62,165 nt of DNA, taken from Phycisphaerales bacterium (GTDB lineage Bacteria; Planctomycetota; Phycisphaerae; Phycisphaerales; JAGLTS01). The stretch spans positions 1-62,165 of the forward strand of contig JAGLTS010000017.1 in the NCBI GenBank assembly GCA_023135165.1. Direction: 5' to 3'. Below the pieces are notes generated by a model. It did no database searches. It was given only the letters and a program-made list of their open reading frames with translations, and was not told the DNA's origin. The position numbers and the translations under genes are program-made. Within the stretch, counting starts at the first letter, position 1, and every line of letters begins with the position of its first letter. Positions 37,055 to 45,913 of this stretch are shown one piece after another.

Positions 37055-38508
37055 TACCAGCTCGCACCCTTTGTCCTGCTGTCAATCACATTGCCCTCAC
37101 AGTCGACCAGCTTGACTTTGAGCGGCATCTGACCCATCGCGTGCGTCGCGCAGCTCAGGCACGGGTCGTAGGCGCGAATCGCGACTTCGATATGGTTCAG
37201 GAGACCTTCGGTGATTTCCTTCTTGCCCGAGAGGTACTTCTTCGCCACGCCCGTCACCGCCATGTTCATCGGCATGTTGTTGCTGGTCGTCGAGACGATC
37301 AGATTGCACATCGTCACCTGGTCATTCTCGTCAATCTTGTAGTGATGGAACAGCGTCCCACGCGGGGCTTCGAGAATGCCCACGGCCTCGCGGCGCGGTT
37401 CACCCTTGACGACGAGATCCTCACCTTGAAGGTCGTCGTCGTGAAGCAGTTCCTGGATCTTCTCCGCGGAATGCAGCACCTCGATCATCCGCGCCCAGTG
37501 ATAGGCGAGCGTGATGTTGTTGGGCTTGCCGTTGGTGACGGCTGCGAATTCCTGCCTGGCCGCCTCCGCCTCGGGTGTGTCGATGAAGTCACACGCATTG
37601 ATGCGGGCGAGCGGGCCGACGCGGTACCAGCCGTCCTCAGGCCCGATCGACTTGATGAACGGGAACTTCATGTAGGACCAGGGCTTGACCTCTTCGGCGA
37701 TGAAATCCAGGTACTTCTGGTTATCCATGTGATCGAAGATGGTGTTGCCATCCTTGTCGATCGCGCGGAGACCGCCGTTGTAGAGGTCCAGGGCGCCGTC
37801 TTCTCGAACCAGGCCGACGTGGCTGGAATCGAACGAGCCGAAGCCCGCAGCCATTTCAAGGTTTTCGACGGTGTAGTCCTTGGCGATCTTCACCGCGCCG
37901 CGGGACCACTCCATCATCTGATCCATATCTTTGAGGAGAAAGTCGCGTTCCTCGATCGTGAGGTTCTTGTTGATGCCGCCGGGGATCGCGCCGGTGCCGT
38001 GAATCTTCTTGCCCGCGGTCACACGGATGCATTCCTGGCCGAACTTCCGCATGAAGATGGCCTGCTTGCCGAGTTCCGGGAACTTGGCTGCTATACCGAA
38101 GACGTTGCGGATGGCGGGGTCGGCGTCAAAGCCGAAGAGCAGATCGGGCGAGCAGAGATGGAAGAAGTGCAGCACGTGCGACTGAAACGTCTGCCCGTAG
38201 TGCATGAGGCGTCGCATCTTCTCAGCGGTCGGCGTGAGATTCTCGCCGCCGACGAGACGGTCCACCGCCTTGGCGGCGCAGAGATGATGGCTCACCGGGC
38301 AAATGCCGCACAGCCGTTGCACGATCACGGGCAATTCCCAGTACGGCCGGCCCTGGATGAACCGCTCGAACCCGCGGAACTCGACGATGTGCAATCTCGC
38401 CTGCTGAACCTCGTTGTTCTCATCGAGCAATATGGTGACCTTGCCGTGTCCTTCCACGCGGGTGACGGGCTCGATCACGATCTTCTTCGTATCAGTCGTA
38501 GCAACCAT
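37054..38508 (-). CDS. hoxH: NAD-reducing [NiFe]-hydrogenase large subunit HoxH
   Basis: 484 aa from ATG 38508, chosen for the Shine-Dalgarno AGGA; the frame also opens 36 bases earlier inside hoxY. Two Ni-binding motifs are intact: RLCGICPVSHHLC (about 53-66) and DPCLSCATHAMGQ (about 452-464). The tail after the second motif (MPLKV to KGASW) is the expected C-terminal extension that the HoxW protease removes. IEPVTRVEGHGKV at the N-terminus is typical of group 3 large subunits. Group 3d assignment fits the fused diaphorase genes upstream. It catalyses reversible H2 oxidation with HoxY. Confidence 0.95.
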   Translation of the reverse strand: MVATTDTKKIVIEPVTRVEGHGKVTILLDENNEVQQARLHIVEFRGFERFIQGRPYWELPVIVQRLCGICPVSHHLCAAKAVDRLVGGENLTPTAEKMRRLMHYGQTFQSHVLHFFHLCSPDLLFGFDADPAIRNVFGIAAKFPELGKQAIFMRKFGQECIRVTAGKKIHGTGAIPGGINKNLTIEERDFLLKDMDQMMEWSRGAVKIAKDYTVENLEMAAGFGSFDSSHVGLVREDGALDLYNGGLRAIDKDGNTIFDHMDNQKYLDFIAEEVKPWSYMKFPFIKSIGPEDGWYRVGPLARINACDFIDTPEAEAARQEFAAVTNGKPNNITLAYHWARMIEVLHSAEKIQELLHDDDLQGEDLVVKGEPRREAVGILEAPRGTLFHHYKIDENDQVTMCNLIVSTTSNNMPMNMAVTGVAKKYLSGKKEITEGLLNHIEVAIRAYDPCLSCATHAMGQMPLKVKLVDCEGNVIDSRTKGASW

Positions 38509-38527
38509 TGTCCTGCTCCCGTTCACC

Positions 38528-39073
38528 TTAGTCGTACTTGACAAGCTCGTATGGAAGGTCCAGTGGTTTGTTGTTCAAGAGCGCGACGAGCGCCTCCCAG
38601 AGCATATCCGCGGGCGGCGGGCAGCCCGGCAGGTGATAGTCGATCTTGACGACCTCATGCGCCGGGTAGACCTTGTCGAGCATCAGCGGGATGTCCGGAT
38701 CATTGGGCGGTACGCCGGCTGGATTGTGGACCGATGGGCCGTCCACATAGGCCTCCTGGAGGCATTCCTGCAAAGGCACCATGTTTCTCATCGCGGGGAT
38801 TCCGCCCGAGATGGCGCAGTCGCCGACCGAGATCAGCACATCACAGTGCTTGCGAAAGTCCCGCAGAACCTCGACGTTCTCCTCATGGGCACACCCGCCC
38901 TCGATCAAGCCGACAGCACACCGGCCTGTGAACGTCTTGATGTCATCCAAGGGCGACTTGTCGAAATCGACAATCTCCGCCAGCGCGAGGATGCGCTCGT
39001 CGATGTCGAGCAGCGACATGTGGCAACCGAAGCAGCCGGCCAGCGATGTTGTTGCGATCTTTGGCTTTGCCAT
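38528..39073 (-). CDS. hoxY: Hydrogenase small subunit HoxY
   Basis: 181 aa, short as in group 3 enzymes, without a Tat signal, so it is cytosolic. The cluster ligands are Cys14 and Cys17 in SLAGCFGCHMS, and further Cys in GGCAHEEN, SVGDCAISGG and HLPGCPPPADMLW. The last resembles the NuoB/HoxY C-terminal ligand motif. It carries the proximal [4Fe-4S] that hands electrons from the Ni-Fe site to HoxU/HoxF. The gap to hoxU is 17 bases; hoxH begins 19 bases beyond its stop codon. Confidence 0.95.
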   Translation of the reverse strand: MAKPKIATTSLAGCFGCHMSLLDIDERILALAEIVDFDKSPLDDIKTFTGRCAVGLIEGGCAHEENVEVLRDFRKHCDVLISVGDCAISGGIPAMRNMVPLQECLQEAYVDGPSVHNPAGVPPNDPDIPLMLDKVYPAHEVVKIDYHLPGCPPPADMLWEALVALLNNKPLDLPYELVKYD

Positions 39074-39090
39074 GACCAGGTTCCTTCCTG

Positions 39091-39810
39091 TTACTTCGCG
39101 GTGACAGCCCCGTCAGCCTCGATCTCCGAACCGATGGGTTTGTGGTCGTAAAGACGCTTCCCGATGGGCACGACATAGCCAACCCGCTTCTTGATGATCG
39201 CGCCGACAGGACACGCCTCGATCGCCGCGTCCGTCACGTCCACATTCGTATCCGCCAGCGCAGCCTCGGCGTTGACCGCGACGCGCTTCTCCTCACCCCG
39301 GCCGACGAACTGGAAGACGTTCTTGCCATCCACTTCTTGCGATGAGCGAACGCATCGCCCGCAGAGGATGCAGCGATGGCGGTCGATCATAATGTCCGGA
39401 TGCGTGGCATCGACATCGCGGTCGGGGAACATATATGGGTACTTCGGCGCGGTGATGCCGAAGCGATAGGCGAGGGCTTGCAGCTCGCAGTTGCCGCTCC
39501 TCTCGCAGAACATACAGAAGTGGTTGCCTTCGACAAAAAGCATGTCGATGAGATCTCGCCGCAGGCTGCTGATCTGCTCGGTGTCGTTCTCAACGACCAT
39601 GCCTTCCGTGATGGGCGTCGTGCATGCGGACATCGGCCGGCCGTTCACCATGACGGTGCAGACTCGGCAGCTTCCATGCGGTGTGAGGCCGTCCTTGTGA
39701 CAGAGCCGCGGGATGTAGATCCCCGCCTCTTGCGCCGCGCCAAGGATCATCTGGCCCGGCTGACCCTCGATTTTCGCGCCATCAATCGTCAATGTGACTG
39801 TCTGACTCAT
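39091..39810 (-). CDS. hoxU: Diaphorase small subunit HoxU
   Basis: 239 aa. An N-terminal plant-type [2Fe-2S] domain has CHKDGLTPHGSCRVC plus Cys63 in MSACTTP. A His-Cys3 motif (HFCMFCERSGNCELQ, about 97-111) follows, then a 4Fe-4S ligand set (CILCGRCVRSSQE, about 146-158, and EACPVGAI near 199). This matches the N-terminal part of NuoG. Its role is electron relay between HoxY and HoxF. It ends 17 bases before hoxY and begins 14 bases after hoxF. Confidence 0.95.
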   Translation of the reverse strand: MSQTVTLTIDGAKIEGQPGQMILGAAQEAGIYIPRLCHKDGLTPHGSCRVCTVMVNGRPMSACTTPITEGMVVENDTEQISSLRRDLIDMLFVEGNHFCMFCERSGNCELQALAYRFGITAPKYPYMFPDRDVDATHPDIMIDRHRCILCGRCVRSSQEVDGKNVFQFVGRGEEKRVAVNAEAALADTNVDVTDAAIEACPVGAIIKKRVGYVVPIGKRLYDHKPIGSEIEADGAVTAK

Positions 39811-39824
39811 GGGTGTGATCTTCC

Positions 39825-41642
39825 TTACGCGTGGGCGTGGACCGATGTGCGACCGGCGATCTTCTCCGCCTCGGCGACGGCCTGGGCGAGGTCGAACGTG
39901 GCCTGGAAGCCTTGCGTCTCTTCCTTCACCATCGCTTCATATACCGGACGGAAGTTCTCAAGCGTCGTGAGGATTGGATTCGGCGAGGTCTGGCCCAGAC
40001 CGCATCGGCTGCACGTCTTGACCGTCTGCCCAAGCTCCTTGAGGTAGTCCAGATCGGCAGGCTCAGCCAGCCCGGCCATGATCTTCTCAAGCCGATCCAT
40101 CAACAGCCGATTACCGACGCGGCAGGGTGTGCAGTACCCGCAGCTCTCTTCGACGAAGAACTCCATGAAGGCGTGGGCGACTTTGAGGATGTTCCGATCC
40201 GGCCCGAACACCATCAGCGCGCCGCCCGTCGCCAGATCGTCGAAGCAGATCTTCCGGTCGTAATCTTTCGGCCCGACCATTTGCCCGCTCGCGCCACCGA
40301 CCTGGACAGCCGCGGCATCAGCGCCGCCGCATTGTTCGAGAACTTCCCGCAGCGTGACCCCAAGGGGCATCTCGTACACGCCCGGCTGCTTGCAGTCGCC
40401 GGAGATGCTCAAGAGCTTCGTGCCGGAGCTTCTGTCCGATCCGAACTCGTTGAAGGAGGCGGGCCCGAGTTCGAGGATCTTCGTCACGCAACAGAGCGTC
40501 TCGACGTTGTTCACGACGGATGGGCAGTCGAGGTAGCCCTTCTGTGCGGGGAACGGCGGGCGGTTCTTTGGATCACCCCGCAGCCCTTCGCAGGAGCTGA
40601 TCAGAGCAGTCTCCTCGCCGCAGATGTACGCCCCTGCGCCCATCTGGATTCGGATGTCGAAGTTGAACCCTTCCTTGCCGAGGATGTTCCGCCCGAGCAG
40701 GCCGTCCTTGCGGCGCTGTTCGAGCACGCTTTCAAGAAACGCTATCAGGTAGCGATACTCACTCCGCAGATACACGATGCCCTCTTCCGCACCGATGGCG
40801 TAGCCGGCGATCGTGATGCCCGCGAAGACGCGGTCGGGCAGCTCGGTGAGCAGCACACGATCCTTGAACGTGCCCGGCTCACCCTCATCCGCGTTGCACA
40901 AAACGAACTTGCGATCCCCCGGGGCGCCGCGCGTGAATTCCCACTTCATGCCTGCTGGGAATCCAGCGCCGCCTCGTCCGCGGAGCCGAGCGGTCTTCAC
41001 CGCGCGGATCACCTCGACCGGGCTCATCGCCAACGCCTTGCGAACGGCCTCGCCGCGGTTGATCGGCGTGAAGAGCAGATCGCCTCGCTTGCGGATGTTG
41101 TTGTGGACCATTGAACCGACCAGCGGGTGCGCGTTGTTTCCGTCGCCGTGCTGCTTGACGAGACGCGCCGGGTCCATGTGCTGCCTAAGCTCGCGGACGA
41201 TCTCTCTCGCTTTGTCGCTCGAAACGTTCGGAATGATGACGTCGTTGATGGCCACCGCCGGTGCCTGGTCCGACTGACCGATGCAAGGCGTCGTCTCCAA
41301 CGTGAGTTGGCCGTCGGGCGTCGTTTCGCCGAAGTTGATGCCCAGCTCCTCGACGAACGCCTGCCCGACGCGATCGGCGCCCTGCAAGCGATCGATGACG
41401 TCATTGCAAAGTCGAATGACGACCTTGCCCTTCGGTTTGCTCGAAAGAAAAGCGTAGAACGACACGACGCTCTCGACTTCCACTCGGTGCGTGGAGAGCT
41501 GCTCGGCGATCAAGTCCATCGCTTCGCTGGAGACGTAGCCGTACTTGTCATTCACCGCCTGAACAACATCCATCATGCGCGTGCGATCGCACTCGTGCGC
41601 CTGGCAGATGTCCTTGACGGCTGTCACTAAGGCCTCACTCAT
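39825..41642 (-). CDS. hoxF: Diaphorase large subunit HoxF with NuoE-like N-terminal domain
   Basis: 605 aa from ATG 41642, with GAGG 8 bases upstream. An earlier in-frame start is ignored because it has no site. Residues about 1-150 resemble NuoE and about 170-590 resemble NuoF. GRGGAGFPAG and the NADEGEPGTFKDR stretch bind FMN/NADH. SCGYCTPCR and TCSRCGLGQ hold the 4Fe-4S cluster. In the NuoE part two of four canonical [2Fe-2S] Cys are replaced (LCNDVID and PCIGQSD). From memory this is also so in Ralstonia-type HoxF. It reduces NAD+ with electrons from H2. Confidence 0.95.
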   Translation of the reverse strand: MSEALVTAVKDICQAHECDRTRMMDVVQAVNDKYGYVSSEAMDLIAEQLSTHRVEVESVVSFYAFLSSKPKGKVVIRLCNDVIDRLQGADRVGQAFVEELGINFGETTPDGQLTLETTPCIGQSDQAPAVAINDVIIPNVSSDKAREIVRELRQHMDPARLVKQHGDGNNAHPLVGSMVHNNIRKRGDLLFTPINRGEAVRKALAMSPVEVIRAVKTARLRGRGGAGFPAGMKWEFTRGAPGDRKFVLCNADEGEPGTFKDRVLLTELPDRVFAGITIAGYAIGAEEGIVYLRSEYRYLIAFLESVLEQRRKDGLLGRNILGKEGFNFDIRIQMGAGAYICGEETALISSCEGLRGDPKNRPPFPAQKGYLDCPSVVNNVETLCCVTKILELGPASFNEFGSDRSSGTKLLSISGDCKQPGVYEMPLGVTLREVLEQCGGADAAAVQVGGASGQMVGPKDYDRKICFDDLATGGALMVFGPDRNILKVAHAFMEFFVEESCGYCTPCRVGNRLLMDRLEKIMAGLAEPADLDYLKELGQTVKTCSRCGLGQTSPNPILTTLENFRPVYEAMVKEETQGFQATFDLAQAVAEAEKIAGRTSVHAHA

Positions 41643-41786
41643 GGAATACCTCGCGTGTGCTCTGAGTGAATACTTCCGCTCAAATCCGTGGTCTCGCACA
41701 GCCCATCGACCGAATCGGCATGGTATGCAAAAAGCACGTCAACTCGGCCCGATGGACAAGAGGAAGCATGTGTTTTTGTGTGATTG

Positions 41787-41803
41787 ATCTTGTGTCTCAA
41801 GAT
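41787..41803. promoter_or_regulatory. Inverted repeat in the malic enzyme-hoxF gap
   Basis: A perfect 6-bp dyad ATCTTG-N5-CAAGAT lies in the 285-bp gap between the malic enzyme gene and hoxF (both minus strand), about 145 bases before the hoxF start. Size and spacing fit a dimeric regulator site, but I cannot name the regulator. No clear sigma70 or sigma54 promoter pair was found in the gap. Confidence 0.35.
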
Positions 41804-41927
41804 GCTCCGGGTGAGGCATGTGATGCTCGGTTCGGGGACATGTTCCTCCCGTAAGCGAGCCACCGGTCATCTCGCACCAACCGGAGCGAAAGCCGGCCCG
41901 GCTCGCCTTGTTGGAGAGGTTGCCTCG

Positions 41928-43673
41928 CTACCGCAGCATCGCCTCCGCTGGGACCATCTCCGCCGATTTCGCCGGCACGTACTCGGGATAGTCGGGGAAC
42001 CACATCGCCTCATGCACGGCCATTTCGATCTCGCCATCGGGGATGAGTCGGCCGAGGTTCAGACGCTTCGCTTCACGGATCGTGCCTGCTGCGATCTTCG
42101 CTGAGACCGCGCGCAGCTCACTCTGATCAGGGTAGAGCAGGCCCGTCTCGTAGGGATCTTCCGTGACGCACTCGGCCAGCGCCTGCGCCGCGGCAAGGAA
42201 CATCGAGTCGGTCACCTGCCTCGCCTCGGCAACGATGCAGCCAAGTCCCACACCAGGGAAGATGAAGACGTTGTTGCCCTGCCCGATCGTGTGCGTCTTG
42301 CCCTTGTACTCGACGGGATCGAACGGACTGCCCGTGGCGAGCAGTGCCCGGCCATCCGTCCATTCGATCGCCTCCCTCGGCGTGCACTCCGCCTTGGATG
42401 TCGGATTGCTGAGGGGCATGATGATCGGCCGCTCGACGTGCTTGGCCATCTCCTTGACCATCTCCTCGGTGAACTGACCGGCCGTGGCCGTCGTCCCGAG
42501 CAGGATCGTGGGTTTCACCTTCTTCACGACTTCGAGAAGTGGGAAGATGTCCGCATCACCAAAGCCGTAGTGCTTCATCTCGTCAGGCCGCATCGCGAAG
42601 GCTCGCTTGTGCTCGTCGGCGATGGTCCGTGCGTCGTAGACGAGACCCCGGCTGTCGATGAAGACCTGGTTACGATGAATCGTCTCGGCGTCCGCGCCCT
42701 CAGCCTCCATCGCGCTCTTGACGAGTCGGCCGATTCCAACGCCCGCCGCGCCAGCCCCGGCATAGACGATGCGCTGGTCGGACAGTTTCTCGCCGGCGTG
42801 CTTCACAGCGGCGAGGATGCCGCCGAGCGCCACCGCAGCCGTACCCTGGATGTCATCGTTGAAACTTGTGACGCGCAACCGATACCGGTCAAGCACGCTG
42901 AACGCGATGTTCTTGTGGAAGTCCTCCCACTGCACGAGGGCTCGCGGGTAGACCTTCAGCACAGCCTCGACGAACGCCTCGATGACATTGTCGAACGCTT
43001 CACCACGCAGCCGGCGATGGCGGTACCCCATGTAGTACGGGTCCTGCAAAAGCTCGACGTTGTTCGTCCCGACATCGAGGCTGATCGGAAGCGTGTACTT
43101 CGGATGGATGCCCGCAGCGGCGCTGTAGAGAGACAGCTTCCCAACGGGAATGCCCATCCCGCCCGCGCCTTGATCGCCCAGGCCGAGGATGCGCTCGTTG
43201 TCCGTCACAACGATCAGACGCACATCATTGTTCGGTGCGTTCCGGAGCACCTCGGGAATCCGCCCGATGTCGTCCGGCGTGATCCAGATGCCGCGGGGCG
43301 ACCGGAGGATGTGGCTGAACTTTTGACACGCCTGACCAACGACCGGCGTGTAGACGATCGGCATGAGTTCCGGCAGGTTCTCGATCAGAAGCCGATAGAA
43401 CAGCGTCTCGTTGCGCTCCTGCAGCGCCGCCAGGCCGATGAACTTCTCCAGATCATCTTTCTTATCGCGCAGGTGCTCCAGCTCCAGCGCCACCTGCTCT
43501 TCGATGCGAAGCTGTGTGGGGGGAAGCAGGCCGCGAAGACCGAAGTCATCGCGCTCCTTCTCATTGAACGCCCACCCTTTGTTGTACCGCGAATCGCGCA
43601 TGAGCCTCGGTCCCTTGACGGGAACCTCAACAAGCCGCTCAGCATGGCCGATCCGTTTCGCTCCGTTTTCCAT
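41928..43673 (-). CDS. NAD-dependent malic enzyme (MaeA/SfcA type)
   Basis: A 581-aa malic enzyme that decarboxylates malate to pyruvate with NAD(P)H formation. [19 protein letters not shown] (about 107-125) carries the Tyr of the active site. [22 protein letters not shown] (about 160-180) and [17 protein letters not shown] (about 267-283) are family signatures, and [14 protein letters not shown] (about 300-313) is the dinucleotide fold. [19 protein letters not shown] and FPGVGLG complete the fit. It sits between hypB and hoxF on the same strand, so malate-derived NADH and hydrogenase NAD(H) may be linked in function. Whether it is in one transcript with hyp or hox genes is not clear. Confidence 0.95.
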   Translation of the reverse strand: MENGAKRIGHAERLVEVPVKGPRLMRDSRYNKGWAFNEKERDDFGLRGLLPPTQLRIEEQVALELEHLRDKKDDLEKFIGLAALQERNETLFYRLLIENLPELMPIVYTPVVGQACQKFSHILRSPRGIWITPDDIGRIPEVLRNAPNNDVRLIVVTDNERILGLGDQGAGGMGIPVGKLSLYSAAAGIHPKYTLPISLDVGTNNVELLQDPYYMGYRHRRLRGEAFDNVIEAFVEAVLKVYPRALVQWEDFHKNIAFSVLDRYRLRVTSFNDDIQGTAAVALGGILAAVKHAGEKLSDQRIVYAGAGAAGVGIGRLVKSAMEAEGADAETIHRNQVFIDSRGLVYDARTIADEHKRAFAMRPDEMKHYGFGDADIFPLLEVVKKVKPTILLGTTATAGQFTEEMVKEMAKHVERPIIMPLSNPTSKAECTPREAIEWTDGRALLATGSPFDPVEYKGKTHTIGQGNNVFIFPGVGLGCIVAEARQVTDSMFLAAAQALAECVTEDPYETGLLYPDQSELRAVSAKIAAGTIREAKRLNLGRLIPDGEIEMAVHEAMWFPDYPEYVPAKSAEMVPAEAMLR

Positions 43674-43776
43674 GGTCTACTTCTCAGTATCGTTTCAACA
43701 TCATCCAGTGCAGGTCGGCGCCGCTGCGTGACACCACGGCAGTCCTCCGGCGCGCCTGCGCAATCCGTATAACCAG

Positions 43777-44448
43777 TCAGGTCTCCAGAAGCTCGCCGAC
43801 CTCGCTGCCGACGAGCCGTTTCACCCAATTGAACCAACCATCCAGCCCGTCACCGGAGGCAGCCGAGATCTTCATGATCGGCACATCCTCCCGGATCGCG
43901 CGGATGTCCGCCAAGAACAAATCCATATCGAAAGGCACGTAAGGCAACAGATCCATCTTGTTCAGCAGCAATACGCCCGCCTCAAGAACCACATACGGGT
44001 GCTTGGCCGGCTTGTCATCACCCTCTGGCACGCTGAAAAGTCCGACCTTGACCGTTTGGCCGAGGTCAAACCCGATCGGACAAATCAGGTTTCCTACATT
44101 CTCGATAATGAGTAGATCAAGTTCGTCGAGCGGCATGGTCGCCATGCCCTGGCGGACCTGATTCGCATCCAGGTGACAGCCTTTGCCCGTGTTGATCTGG
44201 CTGACGTGCTCGCAGTGCGCCGCCAGGCGCGTCGCGTCGCGCGTCGTGGTGAGATCACCGGTAATCACACCGATGCGCATCTCGTCGCGCAATGCGCTGA
44301 GCGTCTTCTCCAGCAGCAGCGTCTTACCGGAGCCGGGCGATCCCATCAAGTTCAAGCAGGCCGTGCCCGCATCTCGCAACATGCTTCTGTTGAGCTGCGC
44401 GATCTCGTCGTTCAGCTTGAGCACGTTCTCGACGACGTTAATTTCCAT
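43777..44448 (-). CDS. hypB: Hydrogenase nickel incorporation GTPase HypB
   Basis: 223 aa from ATG 44448, 11 bases after hypA, with GGAACAGG upstream. MEINVVENVLKLNDEIA begins a core without a His-rich stretch, so nickel storage is not expected. The P-loop is GSPGSGKT (about 37-44). GDLTTTRDATRL, the CHLDANQV metal-site Cys-His, ENVGNLICP (about 119-127) and LNKMDLLPY (G4-like) follow. It inserts nickel into HoxH together with HypA. Confidence 0.95.
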   Translation of the reverse strand: MEINVVENVLKLNDEIAQLNRSMLRDAGTACLNLMGSPGSGKTLLLEKTLSALRDEMRIGVITGDLTTTRDATRLAAHCEHVSQINTGKGCHLDANQVRQGMATMPLDELDLLIIENVGNLICPIGFDLGQTVKVGLFSVPEGDDKPAKHPYVVLEAGVLLLNKMDLLPYVPFDMDLFLADIRAIREDVPIMKISAASGDGLDGWFNWVKRLVGSEVGELLET

Positions 44449-44459
44449 AACACCTGTTC

Positions 44460-44816
44460 CTAGGCCTGCGTCGGCTGCTCGACCGTCAGCCCCTTGAGCA
44501 CAATTCCACTGCCTGCGAGGACTTCCGGATGTGCCGCTCCGCATTGAGGACAGAGCATTGTATAGGCATCCTCGGGTTCGTAGGCGTGCCCGCACGTTTT
44601 GCATCGAATCCGTGTCGCAATTCGTGTGATTGTCAGCGCTGAGCCTTTGACGGCAGGCTCGGACTCGACCAGTGCCGCCCAGGCGAACCGCATCAGCTCC
44701 GAGTCGAGATGCTCCAGGCTGCCGATGTCGATCCGCACTTCCGTCAGCGTCGCAGCTTCAGGCAGCAATGCCTGCACCTGCTCAAGCAATGCGGTGGCGA
44801 TGGACATCTCATGCAT
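44460..44816 (-). CDS. hypA: Hydrogenase nickel chaperone HypA
   Basis: 118 aa from ATG 44816 with GGAG 8 bases upstream. The N-terminal MHEMS has the His2/Glu3 nickel site. The zinc site is two Cys pairs, CKTCGHAYEP and CPQCGAAHPE (about 75-98). It delivers nickel to HypB/HoxH. The upstream gene hypE ends 44 bases before the start. Confidence 0.93.
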   Translation of the reverse strand: MHEMSIATALLEQVQALLPEAATLTEVRIDIGSLEHLDSELMRFAWAALVESEPAVKGSALTITRIATRIRCKTCGHAYEPEDAYTMLCPQCGAAHPEVLAGSGIVLKGLTVEQPTQA

Positions 44817-44860
44817 CGAAGCAACTCCATGAGGCGGGTGCGCGTCGCCTCGCTTGCGAC

Positions 44861-45913
44861 TCAACAGATCCTGGGCAGTTCCTCGCCGTAGGGTTTCTGG
44901 ATGATGCGCCTGCCGCCGACCTCCGTGAGCAGTTCGCAGAGGCCGTCACGATCCTCGCCGAACGCACCGATTACCTCGGCGCGCTGCCCCAGCCGGTGCG
45001 CTCGGAGCGAGCGCAGGGCCGCCGCCGCCTTGTGTTTGCGGACCACAACGACGACCTTCCCTTCGTTGGCGACATCCAGTGGGTCCAGGCCGAGCATCTC
45101 CGCCGCGTAGTTCGTCTCCGGCCGAATCGGGATCTTCGCCTCGTCGATCGTCAGGTGTTGGCCGCTCTGCTCCGCCATGTCGGAGACGACGCCAGCCAGC
45201 CCGCCCCTCGTCGCATCACGCATGAAGACGATCCCCTGCACCTCGTCGAGCAGCCCCCCGATCATCCCGCCCAGCGGCGCGACGTCGCTTGCCAGCTCGC
45301 TTGTGATCCAAGGCTGAGCCTCGCGCTGCAGCATCACCGCCAGGCCGTGGTCCGCGACCGTGCCGCTGAGGATGACCACATCGCCGGGCTGAATACGATC
45401 CGTGGAGAGCGTGCGTCTCGGTCGGACCAACCCGATCCCAGCCGTGTTGATGTACATCCCATCCGCTTGCCCGCGTGCGACGACCTTGGTATCGCCCGTG
45501 ACGATGGTGACGCCCGCTTCCTCAGCCGTCGCCTGGACCGAATCGAGCACCCGTCGAAGCACCTCCATGTCCAAGCCCTCTTCGAGGATCAGGCTCAGCG
45601 AAAGATGCGCAGGGTCGGCCCCGCAGACCGCCAGATCGTTGACCGTTCCGCTGACCGCGAGCCTGCCGATGTCGCCGCCGGGGAACTCGAGCGGCTGCAC
45701 AACGTAGCTGTCCGTGGTGAACGCGAGTCGGCCCGCCTGGACGGGCAGGAGCGCCGCATCGTCGAGCGTGTCAAGTAGGTCGTTGGTCAGCCGAGGTCGG
45801 ATCACATCACGCAGCAGCTCATCGGTGAGCTGCCCGCCGCCCCCGTGCGCGAGAACGACACGGCGAGCGTGCGGGTTGAACACGGGCGTCCTGCTGGTCG
45901 AGACCGTTGTCAT
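44861..45913 (-). CDS. hypE: Carbamoyl dehydratase HypE
   Basis: 350 aa. LAHGGGGQLTDELL (about 21-34), TTDSYVVQPLEFPGGDIGRLA and GTVNDLAVCGADP (about 88-100) are PurM-like family signatures. The C-terminus ends PRIC, the Cys that receives the carbamoyl group and forms thiocyanate. It makes the CN ligands of the active-site iron together with HypF. The start overlaps the end of hypD by four bases (45910-45913). Confidence 0.95.
   Translation of the reverse strand: MTTVSTSRTPVFNPHARRVVLAHGGGGQLTDELLRDVIRPRLTNDLLDTLDDAALLPVQAGRLAFTTDSYVVQPLEFPGGDIGRLAVSGTVNDLAVCGADPAHLSLSLILEEGLDMEVLRRVLDSVQATAEEAGVTIVTGDTKVVARGQADGMYINTAGIGLVRPRRTLSTDRIQPGDVVILSGTVADHGLAVMLQREAQPWITSELASDVAPLGGMIGGLLDEVQGIVFMRDATRGGLAGVVSDMAEQSGQHLTIDEAKIPIRPETNYAAEMLGLDPLDVANEGKVVVVVRKHKAAAALRSLRAHRLGQRAEVIGAFGEDRDGLCELLTEVGGRRIIQKPYGEELPRIC

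Noticed and set aside
37141..38541. A 466-codon plus-strand frame opposite hoxH
   Set aside because: Explained as the complement of a strongly conserved hydrogenase gene; no independent coding signal.
41700..41760. A sigma54-type promoter upstream of hoxF, suggested by TTGCAT on the minus strand
   Set aside because: The required GG ten bases before the GC is missing; TTGACG nearby has no -10 at a proper distance.
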